From NCBI GenBank assembly GCA_012861695.1, contig JAAOOA010000148.1, positions 512,501 through 576,500 of the forward strand: a DNA stretch of 64,000 nt, given 5' to 3'. Source of the DNA: Trematomus loennbergii (taxonomy: Eukaryota; Chordata; Actinopteri; Perciformes; Nototheniidae). Positions 24,683 through 36,657 of the stretch are shown one piece after another. The notes beneath the pieces are model-generated. The model had not been told where the DNA came from and made no database searches. It was given only the letters and a program-made list of their open reading frames with translations. Each line of letters begins with the position of its first letter. The stretch's first letter is position 1. The position numbers and the translations under genes are program-made.

Positions 24683-24749
24683 TATTTTATACGGCTGTAC
24701 TCTTTACATTTGGCACATTTACGGTTATTATTATAAAAAATAATGTTTT

Positions 24750-25368
24750 TTATTACATGGTTTAGTTGAATACTCAATTCTGATTGGTCAATTCAGAACA
24801 CGTGACACATTGTTAATCCAATAGTACAGACCGCTGTCAAGGACTTATTGATCGTTGTTAAGGACGCTCACATCTGCAGAAAGAAGTCCGGTCGATTTAA
24901 CTGTATGCAGTTTGGCCAGTTTGCTTTTCGAACTGTTTGCTTGTCTTTATCCGTTGTCTCCCGTCTGACAGCAACCTGGAGGATTTTAATATATTTGGAG
25001 AGCACAGTAATTTGGATGAATGGTTAGTGGCTGATGAGTCTCCAGCGAAGAAAAGAAAAAGACAAGAGGGACAAGAAAACAGCGCAGATGTAATGGGGCA
25101 GAAAACCTCAACACGGAGCTGCGGTCCTTTTTATCCAACGGTCCAGACATAGACATCAAACGGCAAAACATATTCAGTTGCCAGTTACATTGGCATTAGG
25201 GCAGGGATATCTAGATACTTTCCAAGGTTTGACATCATGAATTGTGCTACTTTTAAAGCAAGCAACAATGTTTTCAAATCTGTAATAATTTCGCATCGGG
25301 CTCCTGATCAGCCTGTCGGGTGTTCTTTTACCCATAATGACCGCCTCGCTGAACATTATCCCTTACTT
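24750..25368 (-). mobile_element. Palindrome-family element (family P), copy B
   Basis: Left end TATTACATGGTTTAGTTGAA then TACTCAATTCTGATTGGTCA; right end CATAATGACCGCCTCGCTGA then ACATTATCCCTTAC. The right half is the reverse complement of the last 100 bases of the window. It has no minisatellite and only one palindrome arm. It holds an open frame from 24937 to 25152 on the plus strand with NLEDFNIFGEHSNLDEWLVA followed by PAKKRKR, a basic nuclear-localisation-like motif; I do not recognise the protein. Confidence 0.75.
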
Positions 25369-27475
25369 AGTGTATTTTTCTTGCTCACATAAAACTGATG
25401 ATTGTAATAATGGAAACTGCCTTTTTTACGTTATGTTATGGGTGGTTGGATGCAGACTTACATCCACTCCCTATTAAAATGGCTTAATATTATAACAAAC
25501 CATTAGATGAATGCCACAACCAAACGCAGCCCTTATGAATAAAACATTTTGCAATTTAAACAGTATATGCGAGAGCGTATTTGCACATTTTATTCAGGAG
25601 AAATGTACTCATGTTGGAATGCAATATGTTTGCAGTGTGATTAGAAATATTTATCCATGCTAATGTTGAATCATTTGATGTTTGTACATCACCTCCAGTT
25701 TCACTCGGAAGAAAACTGCTTTCTATTTGCCAGAAAGGCTCTTTGGGGCTAAAACAATTACACTCTATATAAGCTCTATATGATTTGCTCCCTCATAACA
25801 GTCAGAGTTAGCAATTCTAACACATTATGCACATCGGTTTTGATTTGCATGCTGAGTCTTAAAAATGCCTCTTTTCATTTTGCATCCATATAAGTGGATT
25901 CCTGATAATCTCCCATTAAATTGTTTTTAATGCAATATTTGAATTAGCGAGGTACCTACAGGGCCGTCCCTCCCTACAGGCCGATCATGCAGACTGCGTG
26001 GGGCCTCATCTTGTGGAGGGTGCCTCAACTGAGCCGAAAATGCGGTGCGGCACGGTTTCGCCGCTACGTGGCTCCACTAGCACCCGTCCCGTCCTGTCAA
26101 CGACGCCTCATCATATAACTTTGCGTGGGGCCTCATGTTGGCCAGGGAGGTGGTGCCTATTAACCACTACAATATTTTAGGTGAATTCAACACATCACTA
26201 GCATCACTTCTGTAATGAATTGATGTTTTAATGATAACTCTTCAATAACTCTTCATTAACTCTTCATTCACTTAAACCTTCACATTTCCTTGAAGCATGA
26301 ATACAAATAAAATTACAAGAAAAACATATTTTGTTTACTGTAAATTGGTATTTCAACATGTATATTTTCATATATCTTTTTTATTGCTGTTTTATTTTTA
26401 TTTTGAGATGTTTACATTTTAGAATTGTTTATTTCTACTGTTTTAATTTCTCTTATGTGCAATGCCTTGTTTTTCAAAAATGTACCAAATTGAGATCAAT
26501 AAAGTATATCTTATCTTATCGCATTGCATCACAACATTGTATTGCTAACCAGCTACAGTATAAAAGAGAACAAGGCTAACGGCTAACTCACGCTAGCATC
26601 ACAAGCTAGGCTACGTGTTAGCATGTTAGGTAATTCTTACACACAATTTATCTAATTGTATTGTTTATTCGGTTTTCTCAAGTTGTTTCTGAATTGATCC
26701 ATTACAATTTGATAATGTTTACTGACTACATTCATACAGTTTACCCACCTGAAAAATGACGAGAAGTCACACACGTTAGCGTATAAAACGTTCTGTCAAA
26801 CTCGCGACTTCTTCACTCTTAACCCTAACCAAAATATCGCACCTCAAGTCAATGTAAGTGTAGAGCACCGTCTATATAGTAGAAGGACAAATTCAAGTGT
26901 AATGAAGCTTGGTGAACATAACATTTTTAAGTAAATGAATACAACAAACAATTAAATATTAAGGGTTTTAATCTGAATTATACATTAAATGCCTCATATT
27001 TGACAGTCCTGTACACTGTCAACACTACTTCATTTTGCCAGTAGCATAAGTTATTAAAAAGAGAATTGGTTCATTATGTTCTGCATCTTCAGAGTCTGTC
27101 TTTCGTTTTATGGGTTAGGGTTAGTAATTTAATACAATACAGGTTTTGTGTCAAGTTAATGCAAACTTTTCACCCCGTTAAACTTTGTGTGTGGCTTTCT
27201 GAGTTAATGCAATGCAACACATCCTAATTTTAGAGCATTTGATGAGAGAGCTTAAAGGTGCAAGAAGCTCCTCCAGCAGCCTCTCAATGGGCTGTTTCAC
27301 AAATAGCCTCCTGATTGGGTCTGGGTTGGAGCAAAGCACTTCTCTTCATCATCATTCTGCTAGTGGAGAAACGCTAGTGAAACCAGGTCAAGTGCGCATG
27401 ATGATTTCTGCAGAAAAACAGAACACCACTTGTCTCTGGCCGTTGTAGAAACTTGGAATTTTTTTACTCTTCATG
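25369..27475. other. Non-coding stretch with minor repeat fragments
   Basis: 25970-26180 is GC-rich with GCGTGGGGCCTCAT repeated at about 25996 and 26123, probably a MITE remnant. 26489-26521 reads TTGAGATCAATAAAGTATAT plus a TATCT run, a LINE-like 3' tail. Telomere-like AACCCTAACC is at 26821-26830 and GGGTTAGGGTTAG at 27112-27124. No genes. Confidence 0.5.
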
Positions 27476-27483
27476 CTGAAAGC

Positions 27484-30099
27484 CAGGGGCGAAGGTGAGA
27501 TTTTTTAAATGGGGGTGACGAAACTGAGAGAAAATTTTCACGATATTTATAGTATTTTTTAATGTGTTTAAAGATTTTTATATACCCTGGAAAGGGAGAA
27601 GCTTTTATTTCTTTCATTGTACATGTATAATGACATTAACTGATTCTATTATATTATATTCTAAGTAACATTAACCTTAAGCTCAAATATTAACTGTTTC
27701 AAGATCAAATATAATACAATGTAAAATGTATGTGCATTAACAAATGAATTGGTATTTACCTTTAAGTGCAAGAAAGATAATTTATTAAGGCGTTTGAGGA
27801 AATAACAATTAACAACTAGAGAATGCAATTCCTGAAGAAATTGCTAGTGGGAATGCTTTATGCTGAAAAGCTGACGCTAAACTGCTATGCTGAAATGTAA
27901 TGTGTAAGAAGAAAGTGAAGAATTTAGATTGAAATGATACATGAACACTGGGGGCTTGAATGTGTGATGAGAGAAGAAAAGAGAGTAAAAAGGCTTGGAA
28001 AAGCAGCAGAATATTTGAAATGCAAACTTTTGAACTAACTTGATGGCGAATGATCTGTCGCCATGCCAACGGCATTTGATGACATCCCATAATACACTTA
28101 GATATGCAGAGGCTGTGTTACCAAACCTGTGAAGTTTTGGGCCATTTGGAGCATTTTCACTGAAGTTATGAGAAAACCGTGTTTCATGGCGGGCATTGTG
28201 TTGCCATGGCAACGACATGTCCCGTAGATGTCTTCACGGCTGGACTGTTAGCACACATGTGAAATTTGAGCACTTTTTGAACATTTTCATAGGAGTTATA
28301 GCGACATCATGTTTTATGGCGAGGGATGCGTTTCCATGGAAACGGCATATGGTGAGATCTCAGATTTGGCGTAGAGCTGTTGAGGCATGGACCGGTGATA
28401 TACAAGTGAAGATTGGGGGACGATGGACCGTGTCCATTGGACTTACAGCGACATCGTGCTTCATGGCGAGTGGTCTGTCGCCATGGCAACGGCATTTGAA
28501 GAAATCTCAAAACTGTCCCGTAGATGTCTTCACGGCTGGACTGTTAGCACACATGTGAAGTTTGAGCACTTTTTGAACATTTTCATAGGAGTTATAGCGA
28601 CATCGTTTTATGGCGAGGGATGCGTTTCCATGGAAACGGCATATGGTGAGATCTCAGATTTGGCGTAGAGCTGTTGAGGCATGGACCGGTGATATACAAG
28701 TGAAGATTGGGGGACGATCGGACCGTGTCCATTGGACTTACAGCGACATCGTGCTTCATGGCGAGTGTGTGCCATGGCAACGGCATTTGAAGAAATCTCA
28801 AAACTGTCTCGTAGATGTCTTCACGGCTGGACTGTTAGCACACATGTGAATTTGAGCACTGAACATAGTTTGTGAGAGAGAGAGAGAGTGTGTGTGTGTG
28901 AGTATGAAATGAACAGTTAGAACTGACTGCTGTCAGTTGGAGTGATGACATCATCGTGTTCCATTGCACAGGTGTTTATAGTTGAGCTAACGAGGTGAGA
29001 CTTCAAAGGTTTCATTGTTCTGAATGAGAGATGAACCTCTTACATGTGAACGTTTTGTGGAAGAACGATAACAGATATCTGTGAAATTTCAAAACGTGAA
29101 GCATGTCAAGGAAGTTGAGTATCTGAAGTGTAATTTTTGTGTACTTTCGGGTTAATAATGTGGCCTTTTTGGCAGTTTAAGAAAGGTGTGCGGCTGCTGC
29201 TGTGAGGAAATATCTGCCTGAAATTACAATGGGCTTTAATGGAGACATGTTGAACGTTTTTGTCACTTCATGCCCTCAAGAGGCATTTTGTTTAATTATT
29301 TTGCTTAATTATTTGTCATTTTTCAAGCTACGAGATGTTTTCCTACGTTTTCATGAAAAATTATGTCTCAAGAATGTAGGGTTTGGGAATTATGGCAGTT
29401 TTAAAAAAATATATGAAGGCACATTTCAAGATTTCTACCCTCTAGCTGTGACATCACGCACTCTAGTTAATGTTAAAATCTGAAGAAAACCTCTTTAACA
29501 AGGTCTGAACAATGTTTAATATCTCTAAAAGTAAGAATCAGATTTAAAAGTTGTGTTACACGAATAATGTCAGAAAGATGTGTAACATTTTAAAGTTGGA
29601 ATGAGGTTTCTGAGTGAAAGTATGAATGAACAGTTAGCAGTTGAAGTCGCATGAAGATTTGTTGAAGTCTGAAGAATTTCTCCATTGACTTCAATGTTAA
29701 AAATGTGATGTATTATGGGATGTATCTCTGGAATTATGAAAGTTATGAATGATAAAAGTAATAGCCATCGATTCCCGACCGAGCTGAACGTTTTGATGTT
29801 TGAACGGAGTTTCTGCGATGTTGAATGTGGGAGGAGAAGACGGACAAAATAATTGGACGGAATAATAAAATAACTTTTCGTCCGTAGCATAACATATAGT
29901 TGGAATGCTGTATCAGCATTCACTAAAATAAGTAAAAGTAATCTATATATTACACATATGTACCCACACATTACTTCTTTATACAGTATGCAAATATATA
30001 TATATATATCGAAAAAATGATAACAAAACAATTCAAATATATATCTTTAATATAAATATATATATATATATATTTTTTTTTAAACTATCTGCGCCCCTG
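27484..30099. mobile_element. Large non-autonomous hAT-type element (2.6 kb)
   Basis: Ends CAGGGGCGAAG and CTGCGCCCCTG (inverted CAGGGGCG) are flanked by a perfect 8-bp duplication CTGAAAGC at 27476-27483 and 30100-30107, which supports a hAT insertion. The interior has no recognisable transposase. It contains a ~145-bp periodic array (28040-28870), a hairpin-like ATAGTTGGAATGCTGTATCA then GCATTCAC near 29900, and AT microsatellite near the right end. Part of the interior may be an older element nested inside. Confidence 0.88.
28040..28870 (+). repeat. Satellite-like array (~290-bp dimer of ~145-bp units)
   Basis: The phrase CGTAGATGTCTTCACGGCTG occurs at about 28223, 28519 and 28809, spacing 296 and 290 bp. 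Within it, CCATGG-centred palindromes alternate between GTTTCCATGGAAAC and GTYGCCATGGCAAC forms about every 134-148 bp (near 28065, 28206, 28340, 28485, 28633 and 28773). These fit the RFX X-box consensus. The array lies inside the hAT element. Confidence 0.9.
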
Positions 30100-30120
30100 C
30101 TGAAAGCCATGGAGACATTT

Positions 30121-30598
30121 CAACCCAGTCTCACAAAAACTCGTGTAATATCTACGTTGGTCCACAGGGCAAAACGTAGTATATTCACAAATAACCCTCT
30201 CAAGACGTGACATGGATACAATAATTAGTAAAAAAAAAACATGGAGCTTAAATAATCTTCGTATTATGTATCAAACTATAGATCCTACACATCCACTGTA
30301 CGTAGATTCTAAAAGTACAATCTAAACTTCTCGCTAGAAATGTAATCAAAAGGAATTTTAACGGCCAAACTATCCTACAATTTAGGATTTTCCACAAAAA
30401 ATAAATCGGGTGTCCGCCATGTTTTTTTTCTCACGCTGGGAAAGTTTGCGATCAAGTGACATGGACACTGGTCATAAGAAATGAATAGGAAAACATATTG
30501 TATCCATGTCACGTCTTGAGAGGGTTATTTGTGAATATACTACGTTTTGCCCTGTCGACCAACGTCGCTATTACACGTTTTTTTGTGAGACTGGGTTG
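30121..30598. mobile_element. Foldback MITE with ~105-bp inverted arms
   Basis: Left arm CAACCCAGTCTCACAAAAAC...GGGCAAAACGTAGTATATTC and right arm its near-perfect complement (30495-30598), with candidate 7-bp duplication GACATTT at 30114-30120 and 30599-30605. It lies a few bases beyond the hAT element. No coding capacity. A decayed relative is at 9017-9095. Confidence 0.85.
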
Positions 30599-30605
30599 GA
30601 CATTT

Positions 30606-31205
30606 CCACTCAACAAATCCAGCCCCTGTCATTCTGCCTCTCCAGCTCTCTCTCTGTGTTACGACATGTTTTCCGAGGCATTATCTGACATTAATTTGCT
30701 CCGCAGCACATTTTCCATTAGCATTACCAACCAGAGTGAGTGGACAAATTACCTGATCAGTGGCAGATGGCCGACAGATGGATCCATTCCCCGGGACTGT
30801 CACTGCTTCATGGAGGTTGTATATGTACTTTGGGATAACAAGATAGTGTCTGTGTTTTGACACCTAAATTGAAGGGATTTAATCTACAGCCTATTTACTG
30901 GATGGGAATGGTTTCCCTAGGGTAATATTTTGAATGTCAGATCAATAGATGAATATGAATGCACAATCACGAGTGTTTTGAGGGAACACAATTTGCCAAC
31001 ATTGGTTACTCGTATCTGAAATGTTCCTAATGACTTGTTTTCTCCAATGTAAAAATATGGATTGAACGCTGGAATTGCTTTTGACTATGTGCAATGATTT
31101 CGGGTTGATACTCATTTTTAAAACTGATTAAATTACTATTGGCCCAACAACGTTTTGAATGGTATTGGAACACACTGTCATAGGCCTTAGGACTATCACT
31201 ATGTA
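30606..31205. other. Unique non-coding sequence
   Basis: No repeat recognised. 30640-30850 has balanced composition and no microsatellite, which makes it a possible conserved non-coding segment, but conservation cannot be judged here. Confidence 0.4.
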
Positions 31206-31210
31206 ACACT

Positions 31211-31850
31211 CACCTGAATATCAGCCGGAGAGGACTCTTTAAAGTAGAGACATTACATACTGATATACACCTGAACATCAGCAGGAGAGGACTATTTAAA
31301 GTGGAGACACTACATACTGATATACACCTGAACATCAGCAGGAGAGGACTCTTTAAAGTAGAGACACTACATACTGATATCACCTGAACATCAGCAGGAG
31401 AGGACTCTTTAAAGTAGAGCACTACATACTGATATTCACCTGAACATCAGCAGGAGAGGACTCTTTAAAGTGGAGGACACTACATACTGATATACACCTG
31501 AACATCAGCAGGAGAGGACTTTAAAGTAGAGACACTACATACTGATATACACCTGAACATCAGCAGGAGAGGACTCTTTAAAGTAGAGACACTACATACT
31601 GATATAGACCTGAACATCAGCAGGAGAGGACTCTTTAAAGTAGAGACACTACATACTGATATGAACCTGAACATCAGCAGGAGAGGACTCTTTAAAGTAG
31701 AGACACTACATACTGATATGAACCTGAACATCAGCAGGAGAGGACTCTTTAAAGTAGAGACACTACATACTGATATGAACCTGAACATCAGCAGGAGAGG
31801 ACTCTTTAAAGTAGAGACACTACATACTGATATACACCTGAACATCAGCA
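31211..31850 (+). repeat. 57-bp minisatellite derived from a MITE tip
   Basis: About 11 copies of a unit with CACCTGAACATCAGCAGGAG, AGGACTCTTTAAAGTAGAGA and CACTACATACTGATATA. The GTAGAGACACTA...TGAACCTGAA part matches the 3' end of MITE family M1 (8168-8200), and a single unit exists at 34541-34592. Frames running through it are not genes. Confidence 0.95.
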
Positions 31851-32429
31851 GAATATGTCATTTTTCAACTTAAAGTAAAAAGGATCTATTTGAGGTTGTT
31901 CTTACTCACGGTGACGCATCACATCAATATGTTTAAATGTGTGGAAATGGCTTGTGCATTTGCTTTGGTCGACCACACTTGTTTTAAGGGATGTGACAAC
32001 AGCACTCACACAAATGGGGGTAACATTCAGGTCTGGATAAACACTTTTTAATCAGCTGAGGATTAAACACAACCTTAAAATACACTTTTTTTCAGCCCAA
32101 CTACCTTGACTTTGGCAAGTTTGATGCATCACACTAAGGGTGTGTGTGAGGGAAGGTTCCGTCAAGGATTTTCTTTGTAGGAAGATAAATCACTTCGCTA
32201 TCAGCAAGTGGAAGGAATCCCTAGCATGCTCATTACTCCCCAAACAGATCTTATCTAGTGTTTAAACCTAAACTTATATTAGCTGGGTAGATTGAAATGA
32301 TGCACACTGAACTGTTCCAACTTCATTTAAAAGATGAAATAGTAACCAAAAATATGTTTTAATGAGAAACAATGGCTACTTTTACAGCTTCAGTTCTAAA
32401 ACATCTTCAAATGTAACTTTTTTTAAACA
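31851..32429. other. Non-coding stretch, nothing recognised
   Basis: No repeat ends or coding signals were seen. Confidence 0.5.
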
Positions 32430-32702
32430 GCAAAAAAACAACTCACACATCTAAATTATGAAACAAGTGCTCAAAAATTGCAAAAAAGTTCCTGCACGCT
32501 ATGATGATAACTTGCAAAAATAAAATATATTAGCAATGATTCGTACTAGACTTTATCAGGGCTTATTGTTGTTGTTGTTTTGCATATTGTTGTCACGTAC
32601 GTCTGCATGGAATTTCTTTTAAGTTGGATTTTATTACAAAGGTTTTATTACAAATGTTTCACTATATCTAATATTTGAGAATTTCTTTTTCTGAATAGCA
32701 GA
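32430..32702 (+). repeat. Dispersed repeat R1, copy 2
   Basis: Second copy of the segment at 24420-24682 with small indels, including GTGCTCAAAAATTGC and TTTGCATATTGTTGTCA. Confidence 0.7.
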
Positions 32703-34206
32703 CAAAACATTTCATAAAAAAAAGGTTTCAAAAAGGAAATACAGTATAAGCATTCAACAAAATGCAGTTTATAAACTACTAGGAACATTATAAATGACAT
32801 GAGTTAATTGATTAAAATAGCATTACAGACGCAATGACAATATCTAATTGTAAAGCCATTACTATAAATGTATTTTTCTATGTTAAGATAAATACATATT
32901 TTAATAAGCATAATGCACCATTGGGTTTCACCTCAGTTAACATTGTTAGCGCTTAAGCACTTTCCACTATGTTAGCACCGTTAGCTGCTTCGAAGCCCAG
33001 ACTCTTAATCATAGATCTGGTCTGCACCGATGCTTCCTCTCAGTGGTTCTCCACAGGAAACGTGTTATTTCCTCTGTGCTACTATCTTAAAAGACTTGGT
33101 TAAATGTCACGCTACAACAAACTGTCATACAGGAAGATCTTAGCGACACAGAGAGGAAGCATGCTGTCTCGTAAGAAGCATTTGTGCTATTATAAGAAGA
33201 GACAATATTTAATGGAGACTGGTTCAGAAATGAATGATTTTAAAAGACGATCGAAACCATCATTATTTCACAGTGGGTCGTGGGGGGAAGCTGTCACTTT
33301 GTTCTGAGTAAAGCAGTGTTATTGATGAAAAGGCGGGAGATAGAGAATGGGAATATCTTATAAAGGAAACTTCTTACTAGACTAATGGCAGGAAACAGTG
33401 AAGGGACTCCATGCGTGGTCAGGTATAATCACTGACTAAAAGAATAAATGTCTTCCAGTAGAAGTGGAAGTCTCAAGAACTGTGTTAACATGCAGTTAAA
33501 TAATATCTTAACAAGAATATATTACTTACTTAAGTTACCCAACATCAATATTTCAGCCAGACAAGCACGAACACACTTCATCCAATTGCACTGAAACTTC
33601 AAAGGGCAATTTTTCTTCTAATCCAATTCAACACTCTCATTTATGTTTACTCAGGCAGGGTGGATAATACAAAAGCAGCTTGCATGGAAATGTCATCACT
33701 ATCTCAGAGGCTGTCATGAGAAAAGACAGTTTTAGTCATTTTACATTTTAATAAGGGGGTGCATCATTAAATCAAACTAGTGCCAGAGACACTTTTTTCC
33801 CTCTTTATGAGCCTTTGAAAACACAAAGCATGGAGGATATGGGACTCATTCTAATTCAACTAATGCAGTAGTTTGGCAGAGGAGTGGGAGGGCACTGTGG
33901 GGTGAAAGCCTCCATAGATGTGTGACTGCCAGCATTGCTTTACTGCTCTTAAATGATTTAACTTTTTTTGAATACATCATAAAAATATTGTTGTTATTAA
34001 GCTTAAATTATCAGGGTATATTATTGAGTTTTAAAGCACTCTTTGGTTGGAGTTTCATGTTTCCATTGCACCTTGTTTTTTTAGAAGTGACACGTTGTTT
34101 ACAGAGATAATAAACAAAGCCAGTCATTGACTTCTATTCAACTTCGCACCTGCTTGCTCGAGTTTCACACACCGTTCATGAACTTCTCTGTAACGCTTAT
34201 CGAGTA
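32703..34206. other. Non-coding stretch, nothing recognised
   Basis: AT-rich sequence without bounded elements. Short open frames (for example 33104-33307) have no recognisable domain. Confidence 0.5.
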
Positions 34207-34420
34207 AAGGTCCTTACACACCAAGCCGATTTTCGGCGTCGATAGATGTCGGGCCGTCGATGAGCGTCGTGTCGCCCTACGCTTGGTGTGTCTTGGTGTG
34301 TACTGCACCGTTGTGTCTTTTCGGCCGTGCCGACACCTTCCGCCGCCGATTCGACATGGTGAATCGGGAGGCTGTCGGCTATAGGCCGTCGGCCAAATAA
34401 ATCACTCTGATTGGCTGTTC
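34207..34420. mobile_element. GC-rich repeat (CACACCAAGCCGATTTTCGGC)
   Basis: A sharp GC-rich patch in AT-rich flank with many CG dinucleotides and internal complementarity (CCGATTTTCGGC, GGCCGTCGGCC). It resembles the end of a CACACC-type fish MITE. Right boundary not found. Confidence 0.45.
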
Positions 34421-34540
34421 AGCTTAGCGAATCAGTGCATGAGAAGCGAAACGGAAGTGAGGGACCCAAACAAACTATTAAGAAGGCGAATCTGAGATTT
34501 CATTTTACTCCAGCTCTCGACACAGGTTCGGGAAAGCCCC

Positions 34541-34619
34541 ATCAGCAGGAGAGGACTCTTTAAAGTAGAGACACTACATACTCATATGAACCTGAAATAA
34601 GCATGATAAGGCCCCTTTA
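34541..34619 (+). mobile_element. MITE family M1, 3' tip (single minisatellite unit)
   Basis: Contains ATCAGCAGGAGAGGACTCTT then AAAGTAGAGACACTACATAC, the same unit as the 31211-31850 array, followed by ATGAACCTGAAATAAGCATG and ATAAGGCCCCTTTAAG, the element tip. It connects the minisatellite to a MITE end. Confidence 0.75.
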
Positions 34620-36657
34620 AGAAAAAGTTGCATGCAGGGTTAACATGAAGGGGGTGGAATTGATGTCGTGGAGGAGGCTGATTGCAGGAGTTCATCCTCA
34701 GTCCTCCTTGTCTCTATTGAGTTTCTATGATGGATGCAGTGGAACAGAAAAAGTCACAATGCCAATATTTATTCGTGCATATCCCCAATATTATCTCTAT
34801 GTATTTGTCCCCTGGGATCGCTGTCGGCATGGAGTTAGAATGATTGAGAAGAGAGGGGGAATGAGAACGAATCATTCGATGAACACCGCCTGCTATCCTC
34901 AGGGGAAAAGAGGACGTTCAGCACCACTAACATTCATGCAGGTCAATTTGACGAGGAGACTGGAAGACAGTCGAGAGGCACGTAGCCAGAAAAATCCTAC
35001 ACAACAGTCACCACATGCAGCACGTATACATACACGCAAACACAACACACAAGCCTTCTTCTACCCACTCACTCTCCCGTTGCAGATTAACAAGAACATG
35101 GAGACATAAACAAAACTGAACTTTTCAAGTTAGAACAAGAATAGTTGTGTTTCTGACGATATAATGAGGGCAGGCATTGTGTCTATGTGCAGTTATGCAT
35201 GTGAATCCCACAGTGCACGGGCACAAGCAGGCACATATTTCTCACAGGAACACAGTCCATTGCAGTTTATGAAAGGAAAAAGCACATTGTTTATCAGTAC
35301 TGTGCTGTATTATGGAGAAAAGGAGAAAATAAAATGCACTGCATGGTATAACAGAGTCGACTATTAGTGCCAAATCAATCAAATGTCCTCAAGATATCCT
35401 ACTGAGGTAATTATGAGGCACTTGTTCCATGACTGTTGCAACAATAAAGCCAATTCACCTGACATTCCTTATTCATACTGATCCGATAAGTGAATAAGTC
35501 TGGGCTCAGGGTGAACATTTACATGTTCTCTCTTAAACACCTGGCTGAATATGGTGATCAGACACTTAAAAGAATTTCACTTCCTCCACTACCAACTTCC
35601 TCTTCTCAAATACCTCAATTAACGTCACAGGATCCTTCAAAGGTAGGTATGTGGCAGACATTACCTGTCAGTCCTACCAAAGATCACTAGAATTTATTTC
35701 AGTTTCATTCATATGTATCACTCTACAGATTTATTCAAAATACGTTAAATATTAAGACTTCCATGACCTGTTCTTTGGGAGAATATCTTATATGTCTCCT
35801 TCCCTTCCCTGGCTCTTCACCTTTGTCTTTGATGTTCAGATTATAAAAAAATACCCTTTAAATGTATAACTTTGTGTTTAAGACCCATGTTTCTGTTGAT
35901 TAGTACAAATAAAGTACAAACATGTCCTACTTATAACCTACTTTTTCGACAGCTATACCTTGTTTTCCTGTCATTTTTTTTCTAGTTTCTGTACAACCCT
36001 GCATTTCTCGCCCTACATTCCCCACATGTGTCTTTGTTGCTCATTTTAGCAATTACATCTTCTTCTCCCTGTGACTGATGGATGACTGACAGTCCACAAC
36101 CTCTGCCTGATTTACCATCAAGCTAACATGCTATACCACACATTGAGATGCACACACACACACAAAAGCACACTTGCGATTACAAAGCAGTTACACTGAT
36201 CCTTGCACACCTTCCTGTTCAATTGGAGCCATGCCATTGATCCAAAAGCCCATTGTTCTGAAGCCAATAGTCTATAAAAATGTCCCATTGTAATGAAAGC
36301 ACATTTGTCCAAAAACCAAGAACCCATTTATTTGAAAACATACAATCTTCCTGCAACAAACAGAAGCAAACTGTTAATTATTATAAAGGATGAGAGTCAA
36401 GGAATGACTCGCCCTACCTTACCTTACCTTGAAATCCTCATCATAATTCCTCATCCTAATTAATCCCAATTCTATGTCTCTCAGCTTCAATGCTGCACCA
36501 GTCACTGAAATACAAATTACAGAACAGAGATGTTAGAAACGGGTCGCAGAGATGTGGTTTGGCCTTTTAAAGTCAGTCATGGCGCCTCGTGTCGTTTTAT
36601 GGCTCCATCTGCCTGAAGAGTACCGACCTTTGGCTGCTTTGCCATTTTCCATGACAT
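34620..36657. other. Non-coding stretch, nothing recognised
   Basis: An open frame of 154 codons at 34645-35109 has no recognised domain, biased composition or splice context, and I do not call it a gene. Short AC-rich stretches lie near 36150. Confidence 0.45.

Noticed and set aside
31211..31850. CRISPR-like array of regular repeats
   Set aside because: Units are contiguous tandem copies with no unique spacers, and the sequence is vertebrate.
34645..35109. 154-codon open frame as a candidate gene
   Set aside because: No recognisable domain, signal, repeat architecture or splice context; length is compatible with chance in 64 kb read in six frames.
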